A stretch of DNA of 64,000 bases from Desulfocurvibacter africanus subsp. africanus DSM 2603 (GCF_000422545.1 NZ_AULZ01000001.1:186001-250000); one strand, 5' to 3'. Shown: positions 35,201 to 44,792, counted from the stretch's first letter. Translations and numbers: made by a program. The notes: generated by a model not told the origin, from the sequence alone.

Positions 35201-36562
35201 TCAATCCAGGCAGCCGTCCGGACCATGCCCGGCTTCACGTCGGCAGGCCTGCTCCAGGCTAAGATCCACCGGCGAGCTGCGCAGGGCTTCCAGGGCAGCG
35301 TCCAAATCCCGGCGCGCAAAGGCGAAACGTTCCGTCACGAGTGGCTCATGGCTTCCGTCCAATCCACTGGCCAGGGTCTGCTGCACATCCGAAATGCGGA
35401 TGGACGTCGCTGGTCGGCCCAGGGCGAAGATGCTTTCACCGGCGGTCTCGCCCCGCAGCAGGAAACCCCGGTCCGCCAGGGTTGTGGACAGGTCGCAAGC
35501 CAGCTTGGCCGGCAGGTCCAGCCGCTCGGCCAGGGCATCCGCCGACAGCCCGCCCCGCCCTGCCTCGAAGCGCCGCGCCAGGCAAACGAGCATAAGCCAG
35601 GCCGCCTCCAGGCGGTCACGAAAGCCCGCTCGGCCCGCGCGCAACTCACCTTCGAAGGTGCTCAGATGCTGCGCAGCATAACTGATCTCCCCGCCCAGCA
35701 GCACGATGACCCAGCTTATGTACATCCAGATGAGAAACAGCGGGAACTGGGCAAAGCTTCCGTAGATGGCCCCGTAGTCGGTCAGGGAAACCTGATGACG
35801 GATGTAGACCCACTGGGCCAACTGCCACAGGGTTCCGGCCAACACCGCGCCCACTGCCGCGCTGCGCAAGCGCACCTTGGTATGCGGCATGAAGCTGTAC
35901 AGGAAAAGGAAAGCCAGCCAGACCATGACATAAGGCGCGAGCTTGAGCGCCAGCAGGTGCAGGTAGTTGAGAGCCGTGAATTCGAGCATGCGCTGCACCA
36001 GGGCCTCGCTTTGCAGCGACACGGTGAAGCTCACGGCCAGGAAGACCAGCAACGGACTGAGCACGAGCACCGAGAAGAAGTCCGTGAACTTGCGCCACAG
36101 ACTGCGGCCCCTGGCCACGCCCCATATTGCGTTGAAGGCGTTTTCCACGGTGATGACCATGGCCACGGCCATGGCGATGAGCACCAGCGTGCCCAGGTAG
36201 CCCAGGGTGCGCACGCTGGAGGTTTCCACGAAGTGCAGGATGGTGCGCGCCAGCTCCTCGCGGCCGGCGGTGATGCGCAGCAGCGCCGCGCGTATGAAGG
36301 CCGAGTCATGCAGGCCCAGGGCCTTGGAAATGGACAGAGCCACGGCCATGAGCGGCGCAAGAGAAAGGATGGTGGCGTAAGCCAGGGCCGTGGCGCGCAA
36401 ATGGCACTTGTCGCGCACGAATCCGAGCAGGACCAAGTGCGCCCAGCGGATCAGAGTCAGCACGCGCCGGCTGCGGAATGGACCTTGCTCGGACCAGATA
36501 TCCTGGCTCAGACTCGCCAGCATTGCGGAAAAGCGTTTCAGGAGATTGCGGCCACTCATCAT
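35201..36562 (-). CDS. YihY/BrkB-family membrane protein with a C-terminal winged-helix-like extension
   Basis: 453 aa. Residues about 60-300 form the six-helix YihY/RNase-BN-annotated (UPF0761) domain: ATALAYATILSLAPLMAVAL, VRTLGYLGTLVLIAMAVAM, SVLVLSPLLVFLAVSFTV, WLAFLFLYSFMPHTKV, AVGAVLAGTLWQLAQW, YGAIYGSFAQFPLFLIWMYI and LLGGEISYAAQ. RNase activity was historically mis-assigned to the family. Residues about 310-453 are soluble and look like a winged helix (GLSADALAERLDLPAKLACD, TTLADRGFLLR), an unusual fusion. It starts 31 bp after the AsmA-like gene and is probably cotranscribed with it. Confidence 0.85.
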   Translation of the reverse strand: MMSGRNLLKRFSAMLASLSQDIWSEQGPFRSRRVLTLIRWAHLVLLGFVRDKCHLRATALAYATILSLAPLMAVALSISKALGLHDSAFIRAALLRITAGREELARTILHFVETSSVRTLGYLGTLVLIAMAVAMVITVENAFNAIWGVARGRSLWRKFTDFFSVLVLSPLLVFLAVSFTVSLQSEALVQRMLEFTALNYLHLLALKLAPYVMVWLAFLFLYSFMPHTKVRLRSAAVGAVLAGTLWQLAQWVYIRHQVSLTDYGAIYGSFAQFPLFLIWMYISWVIVLLGGEISYAAQHLSTFEGELRAGRAGFRDRLEAAWLMLVCLARRFEAGRGGLSADALAERLDLPAKLACDLSTTLADRGFLLRGETAGESIFALGRPATSIRISDVQQTLASGLDGSHEPLVTERFAFARRDLDAALEALRSSPVDLSLEQACRREAGHGPDGCLD

Positions 36563-36593
36563 TGCGGCCTCGCTCGCGTGCGGAATGCCCTAC

Positions 36594-39500
36594 TCACTGC
36601 ACGCGCCGCTCCTTGGGTTCGGACGTAGGAATCAGCCGCTCGATGCCCGGCAGGATACCGAACAGAATATCGAAGGGCATGCGCACGATACCCGTGGCCG
36701 TGTTGCCGATGACGCCCAGGGTTCGCACACCCACATCCAGATGATCGAAGTCGCCCTCGAAATAGAGCGGCACGCGCGCCGCGTTCAGCATTTCGAAGAT
36801 AATTGTATAATCCACGATTTCCTTGTTCATGTCCACAAAGCCGCTGCCCGTGCCGCCTATGAACGGCGAACTAACCAAAAGGTCGGTGTTGCGCGCAACG
36901 CCGTTGACGATGGCTACGTTTGCCGTGGCCGTGGAAAAGCGCGTGCGGCCCCGGCGGCGCACATCCTCGGGAATCTCCCACAACTTGCCCCCGTCCGCGC
37001 TAAGAGCCGGCAGATCCAGGACCTCACCGTCGGGCGGATCGTCATCGGGCGAGAAGGAGATGCTGCCATCCGTGACCTCCAGCCGCCCGCTGCCGTTCAA
37101 GGTCTCCACGAGTTCCTGGTTGGTGGCCCCATGAGTTCGCAGGGTCAGGTACACATCCGTGGGGCCGCGCACGTACTGTCCGCCGGCCATGGCATCCAGA
37201 AACACCCCGAAGGACACGTTTCGGGCCGAAGCCTGGGTTTCGAAGGAGAACTCCGCGGGAGTGACCACGGCCTTGAACTCGCCCCGCGCCGGGCCCTTGT
37301 AGAATTCGGCTGTTACGGGCTTGGCCACGTAGACACCGTCGGCAGCCTCCAGCAGGGCTTCGCCGTGCTCGAAAAGCAGCCGGTACAGTTCCAGACGCTC
37401 CAGGCGCAAGCGCCCTTTGAAGGCCAGCTTGCTCATGGCCTCCAGTGGAAGCCGGACAGCCTCGTCCTTACCGGCTGGACCATGCCGATCGGTCCTCGGC
37501 GGCAAGCGGTAGCGGTCCAGGTTGAAGCTCGTGCCGGCCAGATCGAAAAGGAGCTGGGGCTTGTCCATATCCGGAATATACGCATTGCCGGCCAGCCGAA
37601 AGCCGTCCAGCTCCAGTTCCAGCTTGGGAATATCCAGGCGACGGTTGCGCAGGCGGAAGGCTGTCGTGGCCGAGGCGGAGCTCAAGGCCGTGGGATCGCG
37701 TGTGGTCCACAGGGCGATGCCCGCGCGCTGCAAGCTCTCGCGAGGATTGAAGGGGGCTAGACGCAGACTGCCCGAACAGCTTGGATTGCCGCCAAGATCC
37801 TCGGCGCGCAACATGCCCTGGCCGGTCAACCCCGGCCCGCTCAGGACCAGGTCGGCCAACTCAACGACTCCCTTGGCCGTATCCAAAGACAGGTTGCCAC
37901 GCAGGCTCAGATTGTTGCGCTCGTCATGCAGGGCCGCCCCCTTGGCCGACAGGCGGAGACCCGCCGACGCCACTGTCAGTGCGCTTGTATCCGGGTCCAC
38001 GCGCACAACGCCGGCAAGGCCCAAATCAAGGGTCAGAGCCGGGTCAGGAGACTTGGCGGAGAGCGTCAGGGCGCAACGGTAAGCATACGGAGTCGCTTGA
38101 GCCTTTGCGGATTGGCTGGATTCCTTGCCGCCGTCTCCGTCACCCGTAAGAATCAGCTTGCCGCCGATGCGGGAGAACGGCCTGTCCGCGTTCAGCCGAC
38201 CGGCATGGGCCTCGGCCTCCAGGTTCAGGCGTAGCGAGCGCAGTAATGCGTCGAGACTTCCGGCATCAGCTTCGGCGTTCAGCCGCCCGTCGAGCTGGCC
38301 CGAGAGCAAATCGCCTTGTCCGAACAGTTCCAGGGTCTGCCGCGCGTCAACGCCCTTGGCTGTCAGGGTCAAACGGGCCTTGCGATCATCGGGGTCCTGG
38401 CCATCCAGATCCAGGCGCGCTGTTGCCCGGCCCTCCATGATCTCGGACGATTCGGCATCCAGGCGCAGGGACTTGCCGTCCGTGCGTAGCGCAAGTCGCA
38501 AAGCTCCCAGGCGCATCCCAGGCAACAGGGCTTCGTCGGCGAGCAGGCGCACGCTGATGGGTGGACAAGCCGGATGCAGGGTCGGGAGTCGGCCCAGATC
38601 CCGCCCCTCGGACGCGGAGGCGTCCTCGCCTTGGGCAGCCAGCGCCGGCAAATAGGGCCCGAGATTGAGGCGCTTGGTCCGCGCGTTAAGCGTAATCCGG
38701 GGGTGGCTGAACTTATCGATGCTTCCGGAGCCGTTCAAACGCATGCCGTCCAGCTCCAGGCTCACGGCCGGCATGCGCAGCCCGTCCGCACCTCCTGCAA
38801 AGGTCACATTCAGGGCCGCTTGACGCAAAGCCGAACGAGCCAAATTCGCCGAGGGCTCCACGCCCAGGACGCGAAACAGTTCGCGCAGGTCGCAACTCGG
38901 AATATTCAGGCTCCCGGTGTATTCTTCGGGAGCGCCCACGAAGCGCAGGGTCTCGCGCAGCACCAGTGGACCGTCCTCGCCGCCAGGGCCGTCCTGGCCG
39001 TCGGCCGACAGACGACCGTCCAGCACGACAAAAAAAGCGCGTGGGCCGATCTCGGCGCGCAGGCTGCTGCGATACCGGCCTCCAGGAAAGGCCACCTGCG
39101 CCACGCGCCCCTGCACCACGCCGTCCTTGGCCTGCAGGGCCACGCGGAAGCGGCTGGCCAGCAGGCCATAGGCAACCAGCTCGTCGGCCCGCAGGTCCAG
39201 GTCCAGCCTGAGTGCGCGCAGCTTGCCCAGCACGGCCTCAAGACTCGCTCCTTCCTCCGCCTCCGGCCAGACCGCAGGACGCAATTCGTCCAGATTAAGT
39301 CGCGCGGCGTTCAGCTCGATCTTCCAGGCGGGTGCAGCCCAGCCCAGCAACGAGACTTGCCCGGCGATCTCCGACTCGCCCAGCGAAAGTCTGAGCTTGC
39401 GCACGTCCAGCCCATCGGATCGGGCCTCCAGCTCAAGCCCGGCCCGAACCGGTGTTTGACGGCCGTAAGCCACCGTCGGCGTAGGCAAGCCCAGGTCCAT

Positions 39501-40409
39501 GGCCAGCGCGGCCGCGTCTCCGGCTTCGGCCTGCAAGCTGGCGCTCAAAACCGGCTCCGACAGGATATCCATGCCCTGGGCCGAACCGGTCAGGCGCAGC
39601 TCGCCTAAAGTTGCCTCAAGATCCCGGGTTCGGATTGTTCCCGCAGCGGTGTCCAGATCAAACCGTGTGGACAGCGTTCCCGTGCGCGCGGTGCCGTCAC
39701 GCGCCTGGAGAACCAGGCCGGCCTGCACGTCGAATCCCTGCACGCGCAGCACCCAGCCTTCCAGCTTCAACCCTCCCACGGCGTTCACCGAGGCCTCCAG
39801 GCGCGGAAAGCGATATTGCTCCGGCCAGGCCATGCGCAGTGCGCCCGAAAGGGAGAGCTGCTCGCGCCCCTTGCGATAACGCGCATGCAGCCGTTCCAGC
39901 TCAAGACGCATGCCCGTCGAGGCGTCGACCAGCAGCAGGCTGCCGGTGATTGACAGGTTGTTCACCCCTTGGAATGTGAAGCGCTCCCCTCCTGGCGCGC
40001 CTTCGATCCGCACGGCTAGGATCTGGGGCAACTGCAAGTTCAGGCGGCCATCGGTCCCGCGTGACAGGCGCAAGGCGATATCATCGAGAACCACATTCCT
40101 GAGCAGCACTTCACGCCGCAGCAGCCGCGACAGACTCAGGCTCAGACGTACCTCTCGGCAACTTACAAGAGGGCCGTCCGCCCCATGCCCGAGCTCCAGC
40201 CCGCCGAGCCGCAGCTCGGGTATGGGCAAAAGGCGCAGTCCCAGCTCACCTCGAATGGCTACCGGCATGCCCAGAGCGTCGACCATGACGGACACCAGCC
40301 GCGCCTTGACCTGCCGCGTATCCACGAAATGTGGCAGGAGCGGAGGCAGGATGGCCAGCGTCAGCAGCATGACCGCCAACAGGATCAGCAGAATGGAACG
40401 CGGTTTCAT
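36594..40409 (-). CDS. Very large AsmA-family protein
   Basis: 1271 aa from the ATG at 40409 (AAGGACC upstream). One N-terminal signal-anchor (ILLILLAVMLLTLAILPPLLP) and then repeated beta-rich units typical of AsmA/TamB-like bridge proteins (SLSRLLRREVLLRNVVLDD, ALGMPVAIRGELGLRLL at the start), ending in an AsmA C-terminal domain (ATNQELVETLNGSGRLEVTDG, TATANVAIVNGVARNTDLL, GGTGSGFVDMNKEIVDYTI, FGILPGIERL). Such proteins span the periplasm and transport phospholipid between membranes. The length is roughly twice E. coli AsmA. The gene heads a two-gene unit with yihY. Confidence 0.9.
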   Translation of the reverse strand: MKPRSILLILLAVMLLTLAILPPLLPHFVDTRQVKARLVSVMVDALGMPVAIRGELGLRLLPIPELRLGGLELGHGADGPLVSCREVRLSLSLSRLLRREVLLRNVVLDDIALRLSRGTDGRLNLQLPQILAVRIEGAPGGERFTFQGVNNLSITGSLLLVDASTGMRLELERLHARYRKGREQLSLSGALRMAWPEQYRFPRLEASVNAVGGLKLEGWVLRVQGFDVQAGLVLQARDGTARTGTLSTRFDLDTAAGTIRTRDLEATLGELRLTGSAQGMDILSEPVLSASLQAEAGDAAALAMDLGLPTPTVAYGRQTPVRAGLELEARSDGLDVRKLRLSLGESEIAGQVSLLGWAAPAWKIELNAARLNLDELRPAVWPEAEEGASLEAVLGKLRALRLDLDLRADELVAYGLLASRFRVALQAKDGVVQGRVAQVAFPGGRYRSSLRAEIGPRAFFVVLDGRLSADGQDGPGGEDGPLVLRETLRFVGAPEEYTGSLNIPSCDLRELFRVLGVEPSANLARSALRQAALNVTFAGGADGLRMPAVSLELDGMRLNGSGSIDKFSHPRITLNARTKRLNLGPYLPALAAQGEDASASEGRDLGRLPTLHPACPPISVRLLADEALLPGMRLGALRLALRTDGKSLRLDAESSEIMEGRATARLDLDGQDPDDRKARLTLTAKGVDARQTLELFGQGDLLSGQLDGRLNAEADAGSLDALLRSLRLNLEAEAHAGRLNADRPFSRIGGKLILTGDGDGGKESSQSAKAQATPYAYRCALTLSAKSPDPALTLDLGLAGVVRVDPDTSALTVASAGLRLSAKGAALHDERNNLSLRGNLSLDTAKGVVELADLVLSGPGLTGQGMLRAEDLGGNPSCSGSLRLAPFNPRESLQRAGIALWTTRDPTALSSASATTAFRLRNRRLDIPKLELELDGFRLAGNAYIPDMDKPQLLFDLAGTSFNLDRYRLPPRTDRHGPAGKDEAVRLPLEAMSKLAFKGRLRLERLELYRLLFEHGEALLEAADGVYVAKPVTAEFYKGPARGEFKAVVTPAEFSFETQASARNVSFGVFLDAMAGGQYVRGPTDVYLTLRTHGATNQELVETLNGSGRLEVTDGSISFSPDDDPPDGEVLDLPALSADGGKLWEIPEDVRRRGRTRFSTATANVAIVNGVARNTDLLVSSPFIGGTGSGFVDMNKEIVDYTIIFEMLNAARVPLYFEGDFDHLDVGVRTLGVIGNTATGIVRMPFDILFGILPGIERLIPTSEPKERRVQ

Positions 40410-40702
40410 TGGTCCTTGCGATATTCTTGCGATGCGATGGGCTACAAACGGATCAGCCAAGCACCCGCGAGACTTGCGTATCTTGCATGAGATATGCCCT
40501 TGCAGGCAATAGCAGTTTACACTTCACTAACGTAAACCGATGAAAGACCTAACCAACCACCCATTAGTTGCGTAGCCAAGAGGAATGTGGGACGCACACG
40601 CAGGGAGAGCCCGCCCGATGTGGCGCCTCGGTTCGCGACGGCCAGGCTCTACTCGATCTCTACGGTACAGAACATTTTGGAGCGAAATTCTTCAGCGGTT
40701 TT

Positions 40703-41506
40703 TCAGGGCTCCAAGGATTGAGCGGCGGGAAAGAGCGCGTCGCTGCGGCCGATCAGGCGGTAGACGACCAGTCCGACCCATTCGCGCATGGCCGCGCTGA
40801 CCAGGGCCAACCTTTGGCCGGTTTGGAACGGGAACTCCCATACCATGCCGGACACGGTGCGATAATCCACCGGATATGGAAGGACGCGCCAATCCTGGGC
40901 ACGAAAGACGCCCACGGCCCTGGGCATGTGGCTGGCCGAAGTGACCAGCAGCCACAGGCCATCCTGGGATGGTTTGGCCAGGACCTTGCTCACCATCGCG
41001 TTCTCGTGGGTTGTCCTTGAAATCTCCTCATAGATCACGCGCGAGTCGTCGAAACCCAGACAAGCCAAAGCCGCACGGGTTACGTCCGATTCCTTGAGGT
41101 CCTGGCGCAGCAGCATGCCCGAGCCGCCGCTGACCACCAGCTTGGCGTGCGGGTAGCGCCGGGCCAGCTCCACGAAAGCCACAAGGCGATCGGCGGCGGC
41201 CGTCAGCTCGGGCTGTCCCCGGTTCTCGAAAACAAGCAGATCCTGATAGCCGCCAAGTACGATGATGCCTTCCACTTCAGCGGGCATTCCCACTGGACGG
41301 GGGAAGCGCTCCTCCAGCGGACTCATGAGCGCCTGGCCCACAGGCAGAACGGCCAGGATCAGCAATCCGGCCAGGGCAAAGCCCACGCAGTGGCGGCCCC
41401 AGCGACTCCAGCGGGTCCAGAGCAACGCAGCGCCCAGCGCGGCCAGCAGCAGGAGCAAGTTATCAGGCGAGGCCAAAAACCACAGGAGCTTGGAAGCGAC
41501 GAACAT
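40703..41506 (-). CDS. ElyC/SanA/YdcF-family membrane protein (DUF218)
   Basis: 267 aa. Two N-terminal helices (LLLLLAALGAALLW, VGFALAGLLILAVLPVG) and a DUF218 domain: VEGIIVLGGY, ELARRYPHAKLVVSGGSG, VIYEEISRTTHENAMVS and TSASHMPRAVGVFRAQDW. E. coli ElyC acts in lipid-carrier metabolism for envelope polysaccharides, a plausible role here beside a glycosyltransferase remnant and the AsmA gene. The start at 41506 is preceded by TAGGAG, whose TAG is the stop codon of the decayed glycosyltransferase, so the two were probably translationally linked. Confidence 0.9.
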   Translation of the reverse strand: MFVASKLLWFLASPDNLLLLLAALGAALLWTRWSRWGRHCVGFALAGLLILAVLPVGQALMSPLEERFPRPVGMPAEVEGIIVLGGYQDLLVFENRGQPELTAAADRLVAFVELARRYPHAKLVVSGGSGMLLRQDLKESDVTRAALACLGFDDSRVIYEEISRTTHENAMVSKVLAKPSQDGLWLLVTSASHMPRAVGVFRAQDWRVLPYPVDYRTVSGMVWEFPFQTGQRLALVSAAMREWVGLVVYRLIGRSDALFPAAQSLEP

Positions 41507-41517
41507 CTGTTACTCCT

Positions 41518-42242
41518 ACCGCTTGGCGGAAGCCAGCAGCTCGCGTTTCTTGAGCATGAACATGTATTCGTACCAGGCTTGCAGCAGGGCATAGGCCAAC
41601 CCGGCCCACTTGACCGCGCACGTGCGTGACCGGATTCACTAGCCGTGAGAAGGGCACGCGCTCTGGCCGAAACAGGCGCCCGTAACTCGGCGTGGCCTGC
41701 ACGCGGCGCAACTCCCGGCCGTCTAGAAAGAAAGCCCGCCGCTTGACGCTGAAAGCCACGGCATTGTCGCTGGCACAGGTTTCTGGCCTAAGAGCTGGGA
41801 AGGGCTTTGCCTGCCAGAGCGGCTCGCTCCTCCCCAGACCCCACCCATTAGGGGCGGACGCGCTCCTGGATCCGCGATGTTTATTGTCAGGCGGCTCCGG
41901 CAAAAGGTGCTTTTCTGGCTCTGCGGAGCTTGCAACTGGAAGACTTATTCCGACGGCGGTCAGCATGGCCTGCACGAGTTCCAGCGAGGCCCGCTCGTCC
42001 GCGTCTATCATGAACACCCAGGGATGGCGGAAGGGCAGCTCGCCCATGGCGAAGTTGAGCTGCGAGGCCCAGTCGTCCATGGGCCGCTGAATCACGCGAA
42101 CGCCTCGAGAGCGGGCGATATCCGCCGTGCAGTCGGACGTGCCCGAGCCGAGCACGTGCACGTCATCGCTGAAGCGCACGGAATCGAGGCAGGCCGGCAG
42201 GTTGGCCTCCTCGTCGAGAGTCAGGATGAGCACGGAGATCAT
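41518..42242 (-). pseudogene. Glycosyltransferase family 2 (LPS-core WaaE/KdtX-like), decayed
   Basis: The start at 42242 gives an intact family 2 opening (MISVLILTLDEEANLPACLDSV, WASQLNFAMGELPFRHPWV, FMIDADERASLELV). Three lesions follow. The nucleotide-binding DSGS motif is altered to LGSGTSD. About 95 bp of family B repeat (41791-41882) is inserted in frame between VASSAEPEKH and NAVAFSVKRRAFFLDG. After LFRPERVPFSRLVNPVTHV some 90 residues typical of the family are missing and the normal C-terminus (KWAGLAYALLQAWYEYMFML, to the stop at 41518) is in another frame. The product should be non-functional. Confidence 0.8.
41791..41882 (-). repeat. Family B hairpin repeat inserted in the glycosyltransferase
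   Basis: Shares an uninterrupted stretch of about 52 bp with the inverse of 43606-43731, beginning AAGAGCTGGGAAGGGCTTTG and ending in CTCCCCAGACCC. The far end is CTGGATCCGCGATG, related to the CTGGACCCGCG end of other copies. It is read through in frame by the host gene. Confidence 0.8.
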
Positions 42243-42348
42243 GTTGCCTTCCCCTGCCCCTTCCCCTGCCATCGGCGGCTTCCGTTCATGACAAGACGCT
42301 TACGAGATCCGCGCGATTCACCGGCAAGTCGCCGTGGCCTTGCCCGGC

Positions 42349-43506
42349 TCAGCGGCCCAGGCTGGACAGGTAGCGCTCCAAGCGGTCCATGCCCTCGCGG
42401 ATGTTCTCCAGGGAATTGGCATAGGAGAAGCGGATGTAGCCTTCGCCGCCAGGGCCGAAATCCATGCCCGGCGTTACGCCCACGTGTGCCTTCTCCAGTA
42501 CGTCGAAGGCAAAGGCCAGGGAGTCGGACGTGAAACGCTTGGCATTGGCCAGGATGTAGAACGCGCTCGTGGGTTCCACGGCCACGGTCAGGCCCATGGC
42601 CCGCAGGCGGCCGAGCATGTAGCGGCGGCGCTCGTCGTAAGTGGCGCGCATGCGCTCCACGTCCGCGGCGGCTTCGCGCAAGGCCGCCAGCCCGGCCCAT
42701 TGAGCCACGGAGCCGGCGCAGATGAACAGATTCTGGGCCAGCTTGCGCAGGGCCGGCATGTAGCGCTCGGGCGAGATGAGGTAGCCCAGGCGCCAGCCGG
42801 TCATGGCGTAAAGCTTGGAGAAGCCGTTGAGCACGAAGGCCTTGTCCGTGAATTCGAGGATGGAACGCTCCCTGCCAACGTAGGTCAGGCCGTGGTATAT
42901 CTCGTCCGAGACGATGGGCAGTCCCTGTTCCGCGAGTTCGGCAAGCGCAGCCATGGTATCGGCCGGCATGATGGTGCCCGTGGGGTTGCCGGGCGAATTG
43001 ATGACCACGGCCCGGCTGCGCTCGTCCATGACCGCGCGCACGGCCGAAACCTGGTACTGGAAGCCGTCCTCCTCGCGCACGGGCACGAGCCTGGGCTCGG
43101 CGCACACGAAGCGGATGAAGTTGGGGTAGCAGGCATAGCCGGGATCCGGGATAAGCACGTTGTCCCCGGCCCCGCACAGCACGGAAAAGCACAGGAGCAT
43201 GGCCGGAGAGGTTCCCGAGGTGATCAGGATGCGCTCGGGGTCCACGCTCACGCCGTAACGCGCATCGTAGTCCTCGCTGATGGCCTGGCGCAGCTCGGGC
43301 AGGCCCAGGCTGTGCGTGTAGTGCGTGTGACCGGCGTCCATGGCCCGGCAAGCCGCCTCGCGCACGCAAGCCGGCGCGTCGAAGTCGGGCTCGCCGATCT
43401 CCAGGTGCACGATGTGCGCGCCCTGGCGCTCCAGCTCTTGGGCGCGCTCCAGCACGGACATGACATAAAAAGGCTTGATGGCCTCGAAACGCGTCAACGG
43501 CGACAT
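42349..43506 (-). CDS. PLP-dependent aminotransferase, class I/II (aspartate/AlaC-like)
   Basis: 385 aa from the ATG at 43506 with AAGGAG nine bases upstream. Fold type I aminotransferase: HIVHLEIGEPDFDAP, THYTHSLGLPELRQAISEDY, TSGTSPAMLLCF, NSPGNPTGTI, DEIYHGLTYVG (Asp and Tyr contacting the cofactor), the Lys Schiff base in LNGFSKLYAMTGWRLGY and GYIRFSYANSLENI with the carboxylate-binding Arg. It resembles alanine/aspartate aminotransferases and annotation beyond the family is uncertain. It follows yraN on the same strand across a hairpin repeat, so it may have its own promoter. Confidence 0.9.
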   Translation of the reverse strand: MSPLTRFEAIKPFYVMSVLERAQELERQGAHIVHLEIGEPDFDAPACVREAACRAMDAGHTHYTHSLGLPELRQAISEDYDARYGVSVDPERILITSGTSPAMLLCFSVLCGAGDNVLIPDPGYACYPNFIRFVCAEPRLVPVREEDGFQYQVSAVRAVMDERSRAVVINSPGNPTGTIMPADTMAALAELAEQGLPIVSDEIYHGLTYVGRERSILEFTDKAFVLNGFSKLYAMTGWRLGYLISPERYMPALRKLAQNLFICAGSVAQWAGLAALREAAADVERMRATYDERRRYMLGRLRAMGLTVAVEPTSAFYILANAKRFTSDSLAFAFDVLEKAHVGVTPGMDFGPGGEGYIRFSYANSLENIREGMDRLERYLSSLGR

Positions 43507-43605
43507 GGCTGCTCCTTGAATTCTGCGGAAAGCTCTTGGCTCTACCAAGGGGATGCGCGACGCGCAAGGCCGGGAAAAACGGATGGCCGAACAAATCCGC
43601 TTCGG

Positions 43606-43731
43606 CGATCCGCCAAAAACTCGCGGGTCCAGGGCGTCCCCTCGTCTTGAAAGGCCCCTGGTGGGGGGGTCTGGGGAGGAGCGAGCCGCTCTGGCAGGCA
43701 AAGCCCTTCCCAGCTCTTATGCCTTTCGCCT
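43606..43731 (+). repeat. Family B hairpin repeat between yraN and the aminotransferase gene
   Basis: Reads CTCGCGGGTCCAGGG... then a GGTCTGGGGAGG core and CCTTCCCAGCTCTTATGCC end. It shares about 52 bp exactly, in inverse orientation, with the copy inside the glycosyltransferase and its two ends with the copy at 60026. It sits where a transcription terminator for the ribosome cluster would be expected. Confidence 0.8.
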
Positions 43732-43737
43732 TTATCC

Positions 43738-44154
43738 TTACCAGGGCTGCCAGGCCGCGCCCGAGGCATCCTGGCTGAAGTCGAGCACATCCTCGTGCCG
43801 CGTGGCCGACAGGCCTCTTGGGCCGTGCACAACGCTCACGAGGTCCACGCGACAGGAGCGGTCCCACAGATCGCGCGCGCTCAGGTACAGGCCGATGGCT
43901 TTGGACAGCTTGCGGCGCTTGGCCGGAGTCAGGGCATCCTCGGGGTTGGCCAGGCCTTCGGCCTTGCGCGTCTTGACCTCCACGAACACGAGCGTGTCGC
44001 CCTGTTCGCAGACGATGTCCAGCTCAAGGCCGCGCGAACGCCAGTTGCGCTCCAGGATGCGGAAACCGGACCGCCGCAGCAGGTCCGCGGCCGCATCCTC
44101 GCCGGCTTGGCCCAGGGCCAGATGCGCGGGGATTCCTACAGACCCGGCAGGCAC
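43738..44154 (-). CDS. yraN: YraN-family (UPF0102) putative endonuclease
   Basis: 138 aa from a GTG at 44154, overlapping the end of rnhB by 19 bp. Restriction-endonuclease-like fold: ALGQAGEDAAADLLRRSGFRI, ERNWRSRGLELDIVCEQGD with the catalytic Glu/Asp, TLVFVEVKTRK with the EVK core, and the YLSARDLWDRSCRVDLVSV closing helix. Members are Holliday-junction-resolvase-like but activity is unproven. The rnhB-yraN overlap is a widespread arrangement and supports one transcript. Confidence 0.92.
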   Translation of the reverse strand: MPAGSVGIPAHLALGQAGEDAAADLLRRSGFRILERNWRSRGLELDIVCEQGDTLVFVEVKTRKAEGLANPEDALTPAKRRKLSKAIGLYLSARDLWDRSCRVDLVSVVHGPRGLSATRHEDVLDFSQDASGAAWQPW

Positions 44155-44771
44155 AGATGCTCACCGGCGTCCGCCGACTCGGGTTTCACGCCGCGAAAAG
44201 TCAGGCGGTGCATGCGGCTGGGCCCGAGTTCGACCAAGGCCTGCAAATGCTCGCGAGTGCCATAGCCCTTATGGCGGGCGAAGCCGTAGCCGGGATACAG
44301 CCTTTCCAGCTTGCCCATGAGGCGGTCGCGAAAGGTCTTGGCCAGCACGCTGGCGGCGGAAATGCAGCGAACGAGGCGGTCGCCGTCCACGATGGCCCGC
44401 TGGGGAATGAAGCCCACGAGGCCTTCGGGAATGCACTGGTTGCCGTCCACGAGGAGTTCTTCAGGGGAAAGCTTGAGGGCGCGCACGGCACGGCTCATGG
44501 CCAGGAGTGTCGCTCTGAGGACATTGCGCTCGTCTATCTCGGGAGGCCAGGATACGCCGACTGCCCAGGCCAGGGCGCGCGTCTTGATAAGCGGCTCCAG
44601 GCGGGCGCGTTCAGTTGGGGAAAGCAGTTTGGAATCCGCCAAGCCGGGCAGCTTGACGTAGGCAGACAAAACAACGGCGGCTGCGACAACGGGGCCGGCC
44701 AGGCATCCCCGTCCCGCCTCGTCAACGCCGGCAACGCGTCCGGCCTTGTCGGCTGACACCAACGGCGGCAC
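44136..44771 (-). CDS. rnhB: Ribonuclease HII
   Basis: 211 aa from the GTG at 44771, preceded by TTAGGAGGACGC; a further upstream GTG at 44810 lies inside the rplS terminator and is rejected. Removes ribonucleotides and RNA primers from DNA-RNA hybrids. DEDD-type carboxylates are visible: AGVDEAGRGCLAGPVVAAAV (Asp, Glu), ELLVDGN (Asp) and the conserved IVDGDRLVRCISAASVLAKTFRD region, followed by the YPGYGFARHKGYGTREHLQAL motif. It is the last but one gene of the ribosome cluster, read after the L19 terminator. Confidence 0.96.
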   Translation of the reverse strand: MPPLVSADKAGRVAGVDEAGRGCLAGPVVAAAVVLSAYVKLPGLADSKLLSPTERARLEPLIKTRALAWAVGVSWPPEIDERNVLRATLLAMSRAVRALKLSPEELLVDGNQCIPEGLVGFIPQRAIVDGDRLVRCISAASVLAKTFRDRLMGKLERLYPGYGFARHKGYGTREHLQALVELGPSRMHRLTFRGVKPESADAGEHLCLPGL

Positions 44772-44792
44772 GCGTCCTCCTAATGCGCAGAC

